Counted from the first letter of the stretch, positions 9,734 to 19,464 are shown. The stretch: 64,000 nucleotides of DNA from Lachnospiraceae bacterium (GCA_900769115.1 CAAGFJ010000056.1:1-64000); one strand, 5' to 3'. A program made the numbers and translations. Notes: generated by a model not told the origin, from the letters alone.

Positions 9734-9771
9734 TGAAAACACCTCCATTCTCTAAATATGATATATGTTAT

Positions 9772-9811
9772 GGTTTTACATTAAAACCGGACACGGACAA
9801 TCTAATGTAAA
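9772..9811 (-). promoter_or_regulatory. rpsT leader with two mutually exclusive hairpins
   Basis: In the transcribed leader, TTTACATTA (9803-9811 read on the minus strand) can pair perfectly over 9 bp with TAATGTAAA (9775-9783). The second arm is also part of a compact alternative hairpin GGTTTT-AATGT-AAAACC (9772-9788). Only one can form at a time. This layout fits post-transcriptional control of rpsT, but there is no direct evidence of function. Confidence 0.4.
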
Positions 9812-9822
9812 CATACTTGCTT

Positions 9823-9851
9823 ATCATACATAATCTTCCATACTTTGTCAA
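9823..9851 (-). promoter_or_regulatory. Strong SigA-type promoter of rpsT
   Basis: On the minus strand, TTGACA (9846-9851), a 17-bp spacer and TATGAT (9823-9828). This is a near-consensus promoter, giving a leader of roughly 80 nt before the TTG start. Confidence 0.7.
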
Positions 9852-9891
9852 TATCTTTTTGCAAAAATACAGACCGGAAATACAACATTTT

Positions 9892-9920
9892 GTATAAAGA
9901 AGTGTAAGGATGGCAATAGT
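9892..9920 (+). promoter_or_regulatory. Possible forespore (SigF/SigG) promoter of gpr
   Basis: GTATA (9892-9896), a 15-bp spacer and GGCAATAGT (9912-9920) resemble the SigF -35/-10 pattern (GTATA, then GG-N-N-A-N-A). gpr is forespore-expressed in Bacillus. Two positions of the -10 differ from consensus, so this is tentative. Confidence 0.4.
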
Positions 9921-9952
9921 TTGTAAGAGATGACAAAAAGGAGGCGTGTGAC

Positions 9953-10861
9953 ATGCGTGGCAGAACGGATCTTGCAGTAGAGATGAAGGAAGAGATTCAA
10001 AGGGATGAGCCGATCTATGGGGTACATGTAATGACGAAAAATAACGGAGATACCGATATCAAAGAGGTGCGCATTGTTGTAGAAAATGAGCAGGGGGCAA
10101 TGCAGCTGGGTAAGCCGGTTGGAACTTATATTACATTGGAGAGTGAACAGCTTCGCAGGGCAGATGAGGAATTTCATAAACCAATGATGGAGGTATTGGC
10201 AAGACATTTGCGGCAGTTTGTAGGTAATAAGAAGAGGATCATGGTGGCGGGACTTGGCAACCGGGAGGTGACGCCGGATGCATTGGGACCTTTCGTGATC
10301 GATAATCTGTATGTGACAAGGCATTTACTAAAAGAGGGAATTATTACGCATAGTGTGGAGATGAGTGCGATCGCGCCGGGGGTTATGGCACAGACCGGAA
10401 TGGAGGCAGTAACGGTGTTAAAGGCTTTGATCGATGAGATCAAGCCGGAATTGCTGATCGTGATCGATGCGTTAGCAGCACGGGAGTCGGACCGTCTGAA
10501 TAAGACGATCCAGCTGGCAGACACAGGAATCACACCGGGATCGGGTGTTGGCAATCACAGAGATGCAATCAACGAGGAAAGTGTAGGGGTTCCGGTGCTG
10601 GCGATCGGTGTGCCGACCGTCATTGCAGTTCCCACTATCGTAAATGATGCCATGGATGTATTGGTAGAGGCAATTGGCAAGCAATCGGCAAAAAATGTGT
10701 TGAAAAAGTTTAATGAAGAAGAGAGATATCAGTTAGCCTGTGAGATGGTAACCCCATATCTGGAGGATATGTTTGTGACACCTAAGGATATTGATGAAGC
10801 AGTAAAGCGGATCAGCTATACGATCTCAGAAGCGATCAATCAGGCGGTTTTTGCCGCTTGA
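9953..10861 (+). CDS. gpr: Germination protease GPR (peptidase family A25)
   Basis: This 302-aa protease degrades the small acid-soluble proteins of the spore core at the onset of germination. It is made as a zymogen that is autoprocessed near the N-terminus; the RTDLAVE segment at 4-10 corresponds to the start of the mature enzyme, so the propeptide here is very short. Family hallmarks visible are VAGLGNREVTPDALGP, MSAIAPGVMAQTGMEA, IDALAARE and GSGVGNHRDAINEE. An AAAAGGAGG ribosome site precedes the ATG. spoIIP follows at 37 nt, the same pair as in Bacillus. The gene is direct evidence of a spore-forming host. Confidence 0.95.
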   Translation: MRGRTDLAVEMKEEIQRDEPIYGVHVMTKNNGDTDIKEVRIVVENEQGAMQLGKPVGTYITLESEQLRRADEEFHKPMMEVLARHLRQFVGNKKRIMVAGLGNREVTPDALGPFVIDNLYVTRHLLKEGIITHSVEMSAIAPGVMAQTGMEAVTVLKALIDEIKPELLIVIDALAARESDRLNKTIQLADTGITPGSGVGNHRDAINEESVGVPVLAIGVPTVIAVPTIVNDAMDVLVEAIGKQSAKNVLKKFNEEERYQLACEMVTPYLEDMFVTPKDIDEAVKRISYTISEAINQAVFAA

Positions 10862-10898
10862 TGACATAACAAATGGGAGTTCTGAATAGTATGATAGT

Positions 10899-11996
10899 AT
10901 GAATTATAATCAGAATAACCCAAAAAGAAAGCGGAGACGGGTGGCGGTAAGCTGTGCGTTTCTTGTATGGATTCTTATCGGAATACCGGTGGATTCCGGG
11001 GAGAGTGTTTTTCAGTATATCACATCCTTTGTCATACCGCTTTTTACATACGAAAAGGAATATGGCAATGCAGATCCGGCATATGTTGGCGGATATGATG
11101 TGCCGGACTGGTTCTATGAGGATGAGGGGGATGTGCCGGTAAATGCAGACCTGGCGGTGGAAGAAAGTCCGGAACCGGCGACAGAGGAAGCTGTGGTGAC
11201 GAATCAGACGATCGGTACAACGTATACGAGAAAGAAGCTGGAAGATCCGGACTTCCTGCTTAGTAAGATCTTTGTGGTGGATAGTAATACCAGTCTGTCT
11301 TCCGGGGAAATCACATTGCAGAATCTGTTGGACACTGACCTGTCAGTAGCAGATATCAACGATAAAGATACGGACAAGGTGCTTATATATCATACACATG
11401 GCTCGGAAAGCTTTACAGACAGCAGACCGGGAATGACCGAGGATACGATCATTGGGGTGGGAGCCTATCTGGAAGAGGTGTTGGAGAAGAAGTACGGGAT
11501 TGCCACGTATCACGATGAGACACTATATGATGTGATCGATGGTGCGTTAGACCGGAATCGTGCATATGAGATGGCGTATGCTAACGTATCAAAGATATTA
11601 GAAAAGAATCCCTCGATTGAGGTGGTGATCGATCTGCACCGGGATGGCGTGGATGAGGACGTTCATCTGGTGACGGATATTGCTGGTAAACCAACAGCGA
11701 AGATCATGTTCTTAAATGGAGTCAGCCGGTCAAACCGGAATGGGGAGATTGCATATCTGTATAATCCGTATCGGAATGAGAATCTGGCATTCAGCTTCCA
11801 GATGTATCTGGCGGGGAAAGAGTTATATGGAGATTATGTCAGGAAAATCTATGTAAAGAGTCTGCGGTTTAATATGCATCTGATGCCGCGGACCACGTTG
11901 ATCGAGGTAGGTGCACAGACGAACACGGTAGAGGAGGAGAAAAATGCAATGGAACCGCTAGCGGCAATCCTTGATAAAGTATTGAGAAAGCAATGA
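10899..11996 (+). CDS. spoIIP: Stage II sporulation protein P (amidase/endopeptidase)
   Basis: This 365-aa membrane-anchored peptidoglycan hydrolase works with SpoIID and SpoIIM to thin the septal wall and drive engulfment of the forespore. It has a basic N-terminus, a membrane helix (about 16-40), an acidic linker (about 60-105) and the SpoIIP catalytic domain (about 155-365). Metal-ligand candidates are seen in LIYHTHGSESF (His165, His167) and VVIDLHRDGVDE. The C-terminal LIEVGAQTNTVEEEKNAM is also typical. The ATG has only a weak, distant ribosome site, suggesting coupling to gpr or low expression. Confidence 0.93.
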   Translation: MNYNQNNPKRKRRRVAVSCAFLVWILIGIPVDSGESVFQYITSFVIPLFTYEKEYGNADPAYVGGYDVPDWFYEDEGDVPVNADLAVEESPEPATEEAVVTNQTIGTTYTRKKLEDPDFLLSKIFVVDSNTSLSSGEITLQNLLDTDLSVADINDKDTDKVLIYHTHGSESFTDSRPGMTEDTIIGVGAYLEEVLEKKYGIATYHDETLYDVIDGALDRNRAYEMAYANVSKILEKNPSIEVVIDLHRDGVDEDVHLVTDIAGKPTAKIMFLNGVSRSNRNGEIAYLYNPYRNENLAFSFQMYLAGKELYGDYVRKIYVKSLRFNMHLMPRTTLIEVGAQTNTVEEEKNAMEPLAAILDKVLRKQ

Positions 11997-12010
11997 GATT
12001 GTGATACAAT
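11982..12010 (+). promoter_or_regulatory. SigA-type promoter of lepA-hemW
   Basis: TTGAGA (11982-11987), a 17-bp spacer and an extended -10, TGATACAAT (12002-12010). It overlaps the 3' end of spoIIP and separates the housekeeping lepA-hemW pair from the sporulation genes. Confidence 0.6.
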
Positions 12011-12087
12011 AAAGTGGATTGTCTTTGGATACAGGACGACAGAATACAGCGGTGTTACGCTGATGAACGAGATAGAGGAGAAAGAGA

Positions 12088-13902
12088 ATGGCACACGCAG
12101 ATCAGAGTAAGATTCGTAATTTTTGCATTATTGCACATATTGATCACGGCAAGTCTACCCTGGCAGACCGGATTATAGAGAAGACCGGTTTGCTGACCGA
12201 ACGGGAGATGCAGGCACAGGTGTTAGATAACATGGAGTTGGAGAGAGAACGTGGAATCACGATCAAGGCACAGGCAGTCCGTATTGTCTACAAGGCACAG
12301 GACGGGGAGGAGTATATCTTCAATCTGATCGACACACCGGGACATGTGGATTTCAATTACGAGGTATCCCGGAGTCTTGCGGCGTGTGAGGGCGCAATCT
12401 TAGTTGTCGATGCCGCACAGGGTATTGAGGCACAGACACTTGCGAATGTGTATCTGGCAATTGACAATGACTTAGAGGTGATGCCTGTTATTAATAAGAT
12501 CGATCTTCCAAGTGCTGATCCGGACCGTGTGGTCAATGAGATTGAGGATGTGATCGGAATTGAGGCGCAGGATGCACCTAGAATCTCGGCAAAGACCGGT
12601 CTTAACATTGAAGAGGTGTTAGAACAGATCGTGACGAAGATCCCGGCACCGACAGGAGATGCGGATGCATCGCTCAAGGCGTTGATCTTCGACAGCAAAT
12701 ATGATGCATATAAGGGAGTTATTATTTTCTGTCGTCTGTTTGATGGTTCGGTTCGTAAGGGCAGTGTGATCAAGATGATGGCAACCGGGGCAACCGTAGA
12801 GGTGGTAGAGGTTGGAATCTTTGGTGCAGGGCAGTTCATTCCGCAGGACGAATTGTCAGCCGGAATGGTTGGCTATATTACAGCAAGTCTGAAGGATGTG
12901 AAAGAGACCCGTGTCGGAGATACGGTTACAGATGCGAACAATCCATGTCCGGAGGCATTGCCGGGATATAAGAGAGCGAATCCAATGGTATACTGTGGAT
13001 TATATCCGGCAGATGGAGCAAAGTATCCGGATCTGCGGGATGCGTTAGAGAAGTTACAATTGAATGATGCAGCATTAAGCTATGAGCCGGAGACCTCCAT
13101 TGCATTAGGTTTTGGTTTCCGATGTGGATTCTTAGGCTTATTGCATCTGGAGATCGTACAGGAGCGGTTAGAGAGAGAATATAATCTGGATCTGGTCACG
13201 ACAGCACCGGGTGTTGTATACCGGGTTCACAAGACAGATGGAGAGATGATCGAGCTCACCAATCCATCCAATCTCCCGGATCCGTCTCAGATTGAATATA
13301 TGGAGGAACCATTTGTATCGGCAGAGATTATGGTGACCAAGGATTATGTGGGTGCGATCATGCAGTTATGCCAGGAACGCAGAGGTGTATATAAGAGTAT
13401 GGAATATATGGAAGAGACGAGAGCACTGCTCAAGTATGATCTTCCACTCAATGAGATCATTTATGATTTCTTTGATGCGTTGAAATCCCGCTCGAGAGGT
13501 TATGCTTCCTTTGATTATGAGTTGAATGGTTATGTCCGTTCTAACCTTGTGAAGTTAGATATCCTGATCAACAAGGAGGAGGTAGATGCCCTTTCCTTCA
13601 TTGTACATGCGGATACGGCATATGAGCGTGGACGGAAGATGTGTGAGAAGCTGAAGGAAGAGATTCCAAGACATCTGTTTGAGGTTCCGATCCAGGCAGC
13701 AATTGGAAGCAAGATCATTGCGAGAGAGACGGTAAGAGCACTCCGCAAGGATGTGCTTGCCAAGTGCTATGGCGGTGATATCTCCCGTAAGAAGAAGCTG
13801 TTAGAGAAACAGAAGGAAGGAAAGAAACGTATGCGCCAGATTGGTAACGTAGAGATTCCACAGAAGGCGTTTATGAGTGTACTGAAGTTAGATGATGAAT
13901 AA
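12088..13902 (+). CDS. lepA: Elongation factor 4 (LepA), ribosome back-translocase GTPase
   Basis: This 604-aa translational GTPase acts on stalled or mistranslocated ribosomes. The G domain shows [14 protein letters not shown] (P-loop), the RGITIKAQ switch, DTPGHVDF and NKIDLP. Domains II, III and V and the LepA-specific C-terminal domain, ending in [17 protein letters not shown], are all present. Length is normal for the family. hemW overlaps its last 11 bases, a common Firmicute arrangement implying translational coupling. Confidence 0.98.
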   Translation: MAHADQSKIRNFCIIAHIDHGKSTLADRIIEKTGLLTEREMQAQVLDNMELERERGITIKAQAVRIVYKAQDGEEYIFNLIDTPGHVDFNYEVSRSLAACEGAILVVDAAQGIEAQTLANVYLAIDNDLEVMPVINKIDLPSADPDRVVNEIEDVIGIEAQDAPRISAKTGLNIEEVLEQIVTKIPAPTGDADASLKALIFDSKYDAYKGVIIFCRLFDGSVRKGSVIKMMATGATVEVVEVGIFGAGQFIPQDELSAGMVGYITASLKDVKETRVGDTVTDANNPCPEALPGYKRANPMVYCGLYPADGAKYPDLRDALEKLQLNDAALSYEPETSIALGFGFRCGFLGLLHLEIVQERLEREYNLDLVTTAPGVVYRVHKTDGEMIELTNPSNLPDPSQIEYMEEPFVSAEIMVTKDYVGAIMQLCQERRGVYKSMEYMEETRALLKYDLPLNEIIYDFFDALKSRSRGYASFDYELNGYVRSNLVKLDILINKEEVDALSFIVHADTAYERGRKMCEKLKEEIPRHLFEVPIQAAIGSKIIARETVRALRKDVLAKCYGGDISRKKKLLEKQKEGKKRMRQIGNVEIPQKAFMSVLKLDDE

Positions 13903-15253
13903 AGAGACAAGACCGTTAAGTATATATATTCATATTCCATTTTGCAAGTCCAAATGTCTTTATTGTGATTTTCTGTCATTTGGCGGCTGCAGGTATGAGG
14001 AACAGGTACAGTATGTGAATGCGCTGTGCAAGGAGATTGCTTCTTATAAGGAGATGGCGGAGACTTACCGGGTAAGTACTATCTTTATTGGTGGGGGAAC
14101 ACCATCGTTTATCCATGACGATCTGATTGGGAAGATTCTGACCTGTGTCCGTGAGACATTTGCAGTGGAAGAGGCGGCAGAGATTACGATAGAAGGGAAT
14201 CCGGACAGCCTGACACGGGACAAGTTAAAAGCCTATCATGAGATGGGAATCAACCGTCTTAGTATCGGTCTGCAGAGTGCGAATGACGAGATGCTGAAGG
14301 TTCTGAATCGTGTGCATAATTACGATCAGTTTATAGCGGCATTTCAGTCGGCAAGACAGGAGGGCTTTGGCAATATTAATATAGACATTATGTCCGGACT
14401 GCCGGGAGAATCTGCAGATTCTTATGTCCGGACGTTAGCTAAGGTTGTGAAGCTTCAGCCAGAGCATATCTCTGCATACAGTCTGATCGTAGAGGATGAG
14501 ACACCATTGGCGGAGAATGAGGAACTGCTTGCCCTGCTTCCGACAGAGGAAGAAGACCGGAAGCTATACGCCAAGACGAAGATGCTTCTTAAGAACAGTG
14601 GATATGCCAGATATGAGATATCGAATTATGCAAAGACCGGGTATGCATGCCGGCATAATCTGGTATATTGGACGGGAGGAGAGTACTTAGGCGTTGGTCT
14701 GGGGGCATCCTCTTATCTGACGGTCGATATGGAAGATGGCAGTCAGGAGAAGATACGGTTTCACGGTACAGAGAATATGGAGGAATACATTGCAAGATTC
14801 CTGCAAAGTGATGGCATGCAGGGGGATGAATATACCTCGATGTATCATGCGTATGAATATGAGAATGAAGATGTCTATGGAATAGATGATGCTTATGGAA
14901 TCTATGCACAGATGGGGATGGATTCCGGCAGCGGGAATTCCCATCTGGAACAGTACCGTGCTTATGAGAACAATGCATTGCTGGAGTTTGTAAGGGATTA
15001 TTATAAGGACCTGCATTTCCAGAAACGCAAAGATGAGATGGAAGAATTCATGTTCTTAGGGCTTCGATGCCAGCAGGGAATCAGTAAAGAAGAATTTTAT
15101 AGACGGTTTGCAGTAGAGATTGAATCGGTCTATGGCAGACCGATTGAGAAATATACCAAACAGGGATTGCTGGTAGAAGAGAATGGACGCATTTTTCTTT
15201 CAGACCGGGGGATTGATGTGAGCAATATGGTTATGGCAGAATTCATGCTGTAA
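13892..15253 (+). CDS. hemW: HemW-like radical SAM heme chaperone, with an internal insertion
   Basis: This 453-aa radical SAM protein is of the HemW family, which binds heme and hands it to haem enzymes; it is often misannotated as the oxygen-independent coproporphyrinogen oxidase HemN. The 4Fe-4S motif is [15 protein letters not shown], and the SAM-binding glycine stretch IGGGTPS and the NPDSLT segment follow. The C-terminal HemW domain is recognisable from [12 protein letters not shown]. HemW proteins are usually about 375-400 aa. The excess is explained by an acidic, Tyr/Gly-rich insert at about residues 290-360 ([18 protein letters not shown]) between the core and the C-terminal domain. 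The gene overlaps lepA by 11 bp (ATG at 13892, or 13895). Confidence 0.92.
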   Translation: MMNKETRPLSIYIHIPFCKSKCLYCDFLSFGGCRYEEQVQYVNALCKEIASYKEMAETYRVSTIFIGGGTPSFIHDDLIGKILTCVRETFAVEEAAEITIEGNPDSLTRDKLKAYHEMGINRLSIGLQSANDEMLKVLNRVHNYDQFIAAFQSARQEGFGNINIDIMSGLPGESADSYVRTLAKVVKLQPEHISAYSLIVEDETPLAENEELLALLPTEEEDRKLYAKTKMLLKNSGYARYEISNYAKTGYACRHNLVYWTGGEYLGVGLGASSYLTVDMEDGSQEKIRFHGTENMEEYIARFLQSDGMQGDEYTSMYHAYEYENEDVYGIDDAYGIYAQMGMDSGSGNSHLEQYRAYENNALLEFVRDYYKDLHFQKRKDEMEEFMFLGLRCQQGISKEEFYRRFAVEIESVYGRPIEKYTKQGLLVEENGRIFLSDRGIDVSNMVMAEFML

Positions 15254-15285
15254 TGAGCGTATAGAAAAGGCAGGAGGCAGATAAG

Positions 15286-15723
15286 ATGTTACAGAAATAT
15301 ATCACGATGCTTCGAAAGGATATCAAAGAGGCAATGGGACGGCGGTGTGGATTAGATGAATTGAGCAATCTGATCATGTTAGTGGGTTTTTTGTATGTAG
15401 TGGCAGCGTTATTTACAAAGAATAAGCTATTTTTATTGATTGGGGCAGTATTTGTTGTCTTGTGTTATCTACGTGTATTTTCGAAGAAGGTGGACAAGCG
15501 GAAGAAAGAAAATGATATCTATATGCGTTATATGGGCAAGGTAGTATTAGAGGCCCGTTTGTTGAAAATGATGATCCGTATGTGGATAAAAAGTCTCACA
15601 GATAAGGAATATGCATATTTTGTATGTGGGGAGTGTCATCAGGTGATCCGGGTACCAAAGGGCAAGAATAAGGTGAATATCCGGTGTCCGAAATGCAACC
15701 ATACCTTTGTGAAACGAACATAA
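15286..15723 (+). CDS. Small membrane protein with C-terminal zinc ribbon
   Basis: This 145-aa protein of unknown function has two closely spaced hydrophobic segments (about 28-45 and 47-65), followed by a basic linker and a C-terminal zinc-ribbon with CGEC (Cys114, Cys117) and CPKC (Cys134, Cys137). Such proteins are common next to hemW in Lachnospiraceae, as far as I recall, but no role is established. The ribosome site GCAGGAGG is strong, and the gene is probably transcribed with lepA-hemW. The ribbon would face the cytoplasm if the basic segments on both sides of the helices stay inside. Confidence 0.75.
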   Translation: MLQKYITMLRKDIKEAMGRRCGLDELSNLIMLVGFLYVVAALFTKNKLFLLIGAVFVVLCYLRVFSKKVDKRKKENDIYMRYMGKVVLEARLLKMMIRMWIKSLTDKEYAYFVCGECHQVIRVPKGKNKVNIRCPKCNHTFVKRT

Positions 15724-15744
15724 GAAGAAAGAAGAGTTAGATGA

Positions 15745-17607
15745 ATGAGAGATAATATGCATAAGAATTCATTGCAGTGGAGCATAGTGCCTGTAAGTAT
15801 TATATTACAGGCACTTTTGTTGGTTATACAGTTACAATGTGTGACATTTGCAGATGTCAATGTGATAAGGGAATGGCTGTCTGGTTCTAATCTGCCATAT
15901 ATTGGTTATGGAATTCTGTTATATATAGTATTTCTGCTTGGCATTTACAATCTGACCGGAAGGATTCTCCCCGGATATATCGGAATGGAGATTTTTACGA
16001 TGCTGTTTGGTGCCATCAATAATATGAAATGGAATGCCCTGAATGAATGTGCAACATGGTCGGATCTGTCTAAGCTGACGGAGGCGGTTAAGGTGGCAAA
16101 GGATGCAGAGTTTCATGTGTGGATGGGAACCTGGTTTGCAGTCATATCCTGTATTCTTACAATGTGTCTGTGGATATATATTGACTGGCATGTCAGTTGT
16201 AAGCAAAGGGATCATGTCAATTATCGAAGAGGCTGTAAAGTGGGATGGCTTGTGTGTATGATCGTGCTGGTTCTGATTGCAATTACAGATGGCAGATCCA
16301 GTGCAATGCAGCAACTGACCAGTGCGGTCAGTTCTGAGAAGACGGGGCCGCTTGTGTATTGGGTAGAGAGTATGATCCAGGGAAAGGAGAATGCAGCTTA
16401 TACGGTAGAGAAAGCATTGGATTCGTATGAGCAGTATGTGGAAGAAGGAAAGAAACTTTCGGATGAAATAGAACAAAGAACAGACAGATTTCCCAATATT
16501 ATTGTCATTATGAGTGAGGCTTTTTATGACCTTGACCGTTTAGAAGGTGCGGTTACATATAGTGAAGATCCGATGAAAGACTTCCGTGAGGTATGCAAGG
16601 AAGGAATTTCAGGAGATCTCTATGTTAATGTGTATGGTGGTGGAACTCATTTTACCGAGTTTGAATTTCTGACGGGATGGAATACCCGTGGCATGAATAC
16701 AGGAAGTGTTCCCTATAAGGAATATTTTTCGGAGAATCAGCCGTCTTTTGCCCGGTATCTGAAAGAGCAGGGATATAGCACGCTGGCAATCCATCCGTAT
16801 GATGGCAAGTTCTGGAACCGGTATGTGGCTTATCCAAGACTTGGATTTGATCAGTTCGTTGACCGTTCCCGCATGACGTACCAGGATATGTGTGGATATA
16901 TATCAGACGAATCGCTGACGAAGGAGATTATCCAGCAGTATGAGAATAAGAGAGAAGAAAAGCCCATGTTCTGCTTTGCGGTATCCATTGCGAACCATAT
17001 TGCAATCCTGAATGGGGAGGAGAAAGTGAATGCACCGGATGATATTACGGTGACATATCCGGAGACATTGGGGTATGGTCCCAACAAGAAACGCTGGGTG
17101 CAGGAGTATGTCAGTGGAATTGCCAGAAGTGGAGAGGCGCTGCGGGAGCTGACGGATTATCTGAAGGAACAGGAGGAGCCGACGATCGTAGTCTTTTTCG
17201 GAGATCATGCACCAAGCTATGCATTGGATCAGTTAAAAAACGGGCAGGAAGAACTGGCGTATTCCACCCCATATGTGATCTGGGGGAATTATGACTGGCA
17301 GGCAGCCGGTGAAGGAGAGAATGTAAGTGCTTCTTATCTGGCAACGTATCTTATGCAGCTGCTCAATATGCCATTGACGGATCAGAATTATTATAATATG
17401 GCAATGCGGAAGGAATATCCGGTTGATACGAGGTATATGATAAGAAATGAAGCGGGAAAGACCTATGAAGAATTCTCCAAGGAACAGAAAGAGGAATATT
17501 ATGATCATGCACTGGATTTGAAAAAGCATGTGGATACCTTATTGAGAAGTCCGGAAACAATCAAGGATATATGGTCTCTTAAGAAACAGGGGGAAAAACA
17601 GCCTTAG
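15745..17607 (+). CDS. LtaS-like membrane sulfatase (phosphoglycerol transferase family)
   Basis: This 620-aa protein has five N-terminal membrane helices (up to about residue 185), a linker and an extracellular sulfatase-fold domain (about 248-560), the architecture of lipoteichoic acid synthases. Catalytic features are NIIVIMSEAF (metal-binding Glu), the nucleophile Thr301 in YGGGTHFTEFEFLTG, and the metal-binding His/Asp in FFGDHAPS and in SIANH. LtaS transfers glycerol phosphate from phosphatidylglycerol to a growing polymer. Whether this homologue makes lipoteichoic acid or modifies another glycan cannot be decided from sequence. The start may be 15745 or the ATG at 15757; the ribosome site is weak. 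It is the last gene before the heat-shock operon. Confidence 0.85.
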   Translation: MRDNMHKNSLQWSIVPVSIILQALLLVIQLQCVTFADVNVIREWLSGSNLPYIGYGILLYIVFLLGIYNLTGRILPGYIGMEIFTMLFGAINNMKWNALNECATWSDLSKLTEAVKVAKDAEFHVWMGTWFAVISCILTMCLWIYIDWHVSCKQRDHVNYRRGCKVGWLVCMIVLVLIAITDGRSSAMQQLTSAVSSEKTGPLVYWVESMIQGKENAAYTVEKALDSYEQYVEEGKKLSDEIEQRTDRFPNIIVIMSEAFYDLDRLEGAVTYSEDPMKDFREVCKEGISGDLYVNVYGGGTHFTEFEFLTGWNTRGMNTGSVPYKEYFSENQPSFARYLKEQGYSTLAIHPYDGKFWNRYVAYPRLGFDQFVDRSRMTYQDMCGYISDESLTKEIIQQYENKREEKPMFCFAVSIANHIAILNGEEKVNAPDDITVTYPETLGYGPNKKRWVQEYVSGIARSGEALRELTDYLKEQEEPTIVVFFGDHAPSYALDQLKNGQEELAYSTPYVIWGNYDWQAAGEGENVSASYLATYLMQLLNMPLTDQNYYNMAMRKEYPVDTRYMIRNEAGKTYEEFSKEQKEEYYDHALDLKKHVDTLLRSPETIKDIWSLKKQGEKQP

Positions 17608-17659
17608 AAAATCTGAACTTTTTCCTCACAAAATATTCACACTTTTTCTTGTTTTTTCC

Positions 17660-17688
17660 TTGACAAACCCAGAACCGGGTGGTACATT
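17660..17688 (+). promoter_or_regulatory. SigA-type promoter of the hrcA heat-shock operon
   Basis: TTGACA (17660-17665), a 17-bp spacer and TACATT (17683-17688), with the CIRCE operator starting 12 bp downstream, so HrcA would sit over the transcription start. Confidence 0.75.
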
Positions 17689-17699
17689 ATATTCAGATG

Positions 17700-17726
17700 T
17701 TAGCACTCGGATAGAATGAGTGCTAA
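17700..17726 (+). promoter_or_regulatory. CIRCE operator (HrcA binding site)
   Basis: A perfect consensus inverted repeat: TTAGCACTC (17700-17708), nine-base spacer, GAGTGCTAA (17718-17726). It lies between the promoter and hrcA, so the operon should be repressed by HrcA and released when GroEL is occupied with unfolded protein. Confidence 0.97.
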
Positions 17727-17756
17727 TAATCAAAAAGCAGGAAAGGGGTCTGGTGC

Positions 17757-18788
17757 ATGGAATTAGATGAGCGGAAGCAGAAGATACTCAAAGCGATCAT
17801 TTCTAATTATCTAGAGACGGGTGAACCGGTTGGTTCAAGAACCATTTCCAAATATACAGATCTGAACCTTTCTTCTGCAACGATCCGGAATGAGATGGCA
17901 GATCTAGAGGAGCTTGGATTGATCATGCAGCCTCATACTTCGGCAGGTCGTGTTCCAACCGATCAGGGGTATCGGCTATATGTAGATCACATGATGGCTG
18001 AGAAAGATACAGAGATGCAGGAGATGAAGACGCAGCTGCTTGAACGTGTTGACAAGATGGAGTCGATGCTTAAGCAGGTTGCCAAGGTGTTAGCATATAA
18101 TACGAATTATGCAACACTTGTCACAGCACCACAGTATCAGAACATCAAGCTTAAGTTCATTCAGTTGTCACAGGTAGATGAGAATCAGCTGCTGGCAGTT
18201 ATCGTAGTGGATGGCAATGTGATCAAGAATAAGCTGATGCAGGTAGAACGAATGCTGGAGAATGATGAGATTCTTAAGCTGAATGTCCTGTTGAATACAT
18301 TTTTGCAAGGTGCATCCTTACAGGATATCAATTTGGAGATGATTCAGACGATCAAGTCTCAGGCAGGAGAGTTTGCAGATATTATGGAGAATATTTTCCA
18401 GGGAATCGCAGAAGCCATACATGAAGCAGATGAGGTTGAGATATATACAAGTGGTACAACGAATATGTTGAAGTATCCGGAGCTTGGAGATATCGAACAG
18501 ACAACGAAGCTTTTGGAGGCGTTGGAAGATCGTCAGGGATTAGATGAATTGATTGATGAGTCTATGAACAGTGACAATACCAATGGAATTCAGGTCTATA
18601 TTGGAGAAGAATCGCCGGTTTCTAACATGAAGGATTGCAGTATTGTAACGGCAACCTATGAGTTAGCAGAGGGTGCGAAGGGAACAATTGGAATTATCGG
18701 ACCGAAGCGTATGGATTATAAGAAGGTTGTCAGCACCCTGAAGAATCTGACGGGTGAGTTGGATACAATATTTAAGAAGAAAGATTAG
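17757..18788 (+). CDS. hrcA: Heat-inducible transcriptional repressor HrcA
   Basis: This 343-aa repressor binds CIRCE elements. It has an N-terminal winged helix (about 1-75, with GEPVGSRTISKY and SSATIRNEMADLEELG), a GAF-like domain and a dimerising insert. It ends with GPKRMDYKKVVSTL, typical of HrcA. It is the first gene of the hrcA-grpE-dnaK-dnaJ operon and is autoregulated through the operator 31 bp upstream. The ATG at 17757 follows an AGGAAAGGGG ribosome site. Confidence 0.97.
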   Translation: MELDERKQKILKAIISNYLETGEPVGSRTISKYTDLNLSSATIRNEMADLEELGLIMQPHTSAGRVPTDQGYRLYVDHMMAEKDTEMQEMKTQLLERVDKMESMLKQVAKVLAYNTNYATLVTAPQYQNIKLKFIQLSQVDENQLLAVIVVDGNVIKNKLMQVERMLENDEILKLNVLLNTFLQGASLQDINLEMIQTIKSQAGEFADIMENIFQGIAEAIHEADEVEIYTSGTTNMLKYPELGDIEQTTKLLEALEDRQGLDELIDESMNSDNTNGIQVYIGEESPVSNMKDCSIVTATYELAEGAKGTIGIIGPKRMDYKKVVSTLKNLTGELDTIFKKKD

Positions 18789-18798
18789 AGGTGTCAAA

Positions 18799-19464
18799 GT
18801 GGAAGAAAAGAAGAAAAGCAGTGCGAAGAACAGTGCGAATAAGAAGAGCAAACCTACCGGTAAAGCAGTAGAAGAGACGGTAGAAGAAGTTGCGGTAGAA
18901 TCCACTGAAGAGACAGCAGTTGAAGAAGCCAAAGAAGTTTCAGAGGATACCGAGAAGAAGCCAACTAAGGCAAAGAAAGGCAGCCGAAGAAGTGGCGGCA
19001 ATAATAAGGCATTGGAACTTGAACTAGAGAAGCAGAAAGAATTGACAGAAGAGGCGAATGACCGATACAAGCGTCTGCTTGCAGAGTTTGAGAATGCCAG
19101 AAACCGTAATGAGAAGGAATCCAAGCGGATGTATGACATCGGCGCCAAGGAGGTTCTTGAGAAATTATTACCGGTAGTCGATAACTTTGAGAGAGCGTTA
19201 GCAGCCATTCCGGAAGAGGATAGAGAGCGTGCGTTTGAACAAGGTGTAGATAAGATATACAAGCAGATGATCGTAACCCTCGAGGATGTTGGTGTGAAGC
19301 CAATGAATGCAGAGGGAACACAGTTTGATCCGGATTTTCATAATGCAGTATTGCATGTAGAAGATGAAGAATTAGGAGAGAACGTAGTGGCAGAAGAACT
19401 TCAGAAAGGTTATATGTATAAGGATGAAGTGCTTCGGCATAGTATGGTTAAGGTTGCAAACTAA
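18799..19464 (+). CDS. grpE: Nucleotide exchange factor GrpE
   Basis: This 221-aa cochaperone releases ADP from DnaK. Its first 75 residues are a low-complexity Lys/Glu/Ser/Thr-rich tail, much longer than in E. coli. The long coiled coil (LELEKQKELTEEANDRYKRL) and the four-helix/beta-wing region, with LLPVVDNFERAL and VEDEELGENVVAEELQKGY, follow. I chose the GTG at 18799 because GAGGTG lies five bases upstream and just past the hrcA stop. The frame is open further upstream into hrcA but has no ribosome site there. Confidence 0.93.
   Translation: MEEKKKSSAKNSANKKSKPTGKAVEETVEEVAVESTEETAVEEAKEVSEDTEKKPTKAKKGSRRSGGNNKALELELEKQKELTEEANDRYKRLLAEFENARNRNEKESKRMYDIGAKEVLEKLLPVVDNFERALAAIPEEDRERAFEQGVDKIYKQMIVTLEDVGVKPMNAEGTQFDPDFHNAVLHVEDEELGENVVAEELQKGYMYKDEVLRHSMVKVAN

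Noticed and set aside
13892..15253. Oxygen-independent coproporphyrinogen III oxidase (HemN)
   Set aside because: The C-terminal domain and lepA linkage fit HemW, and no other haem-synthesis gene is near.
17608..17660. Terminator after the LtaS-like gene
   Set aside because: Several T runs are present but no inverted repeat precedes them.
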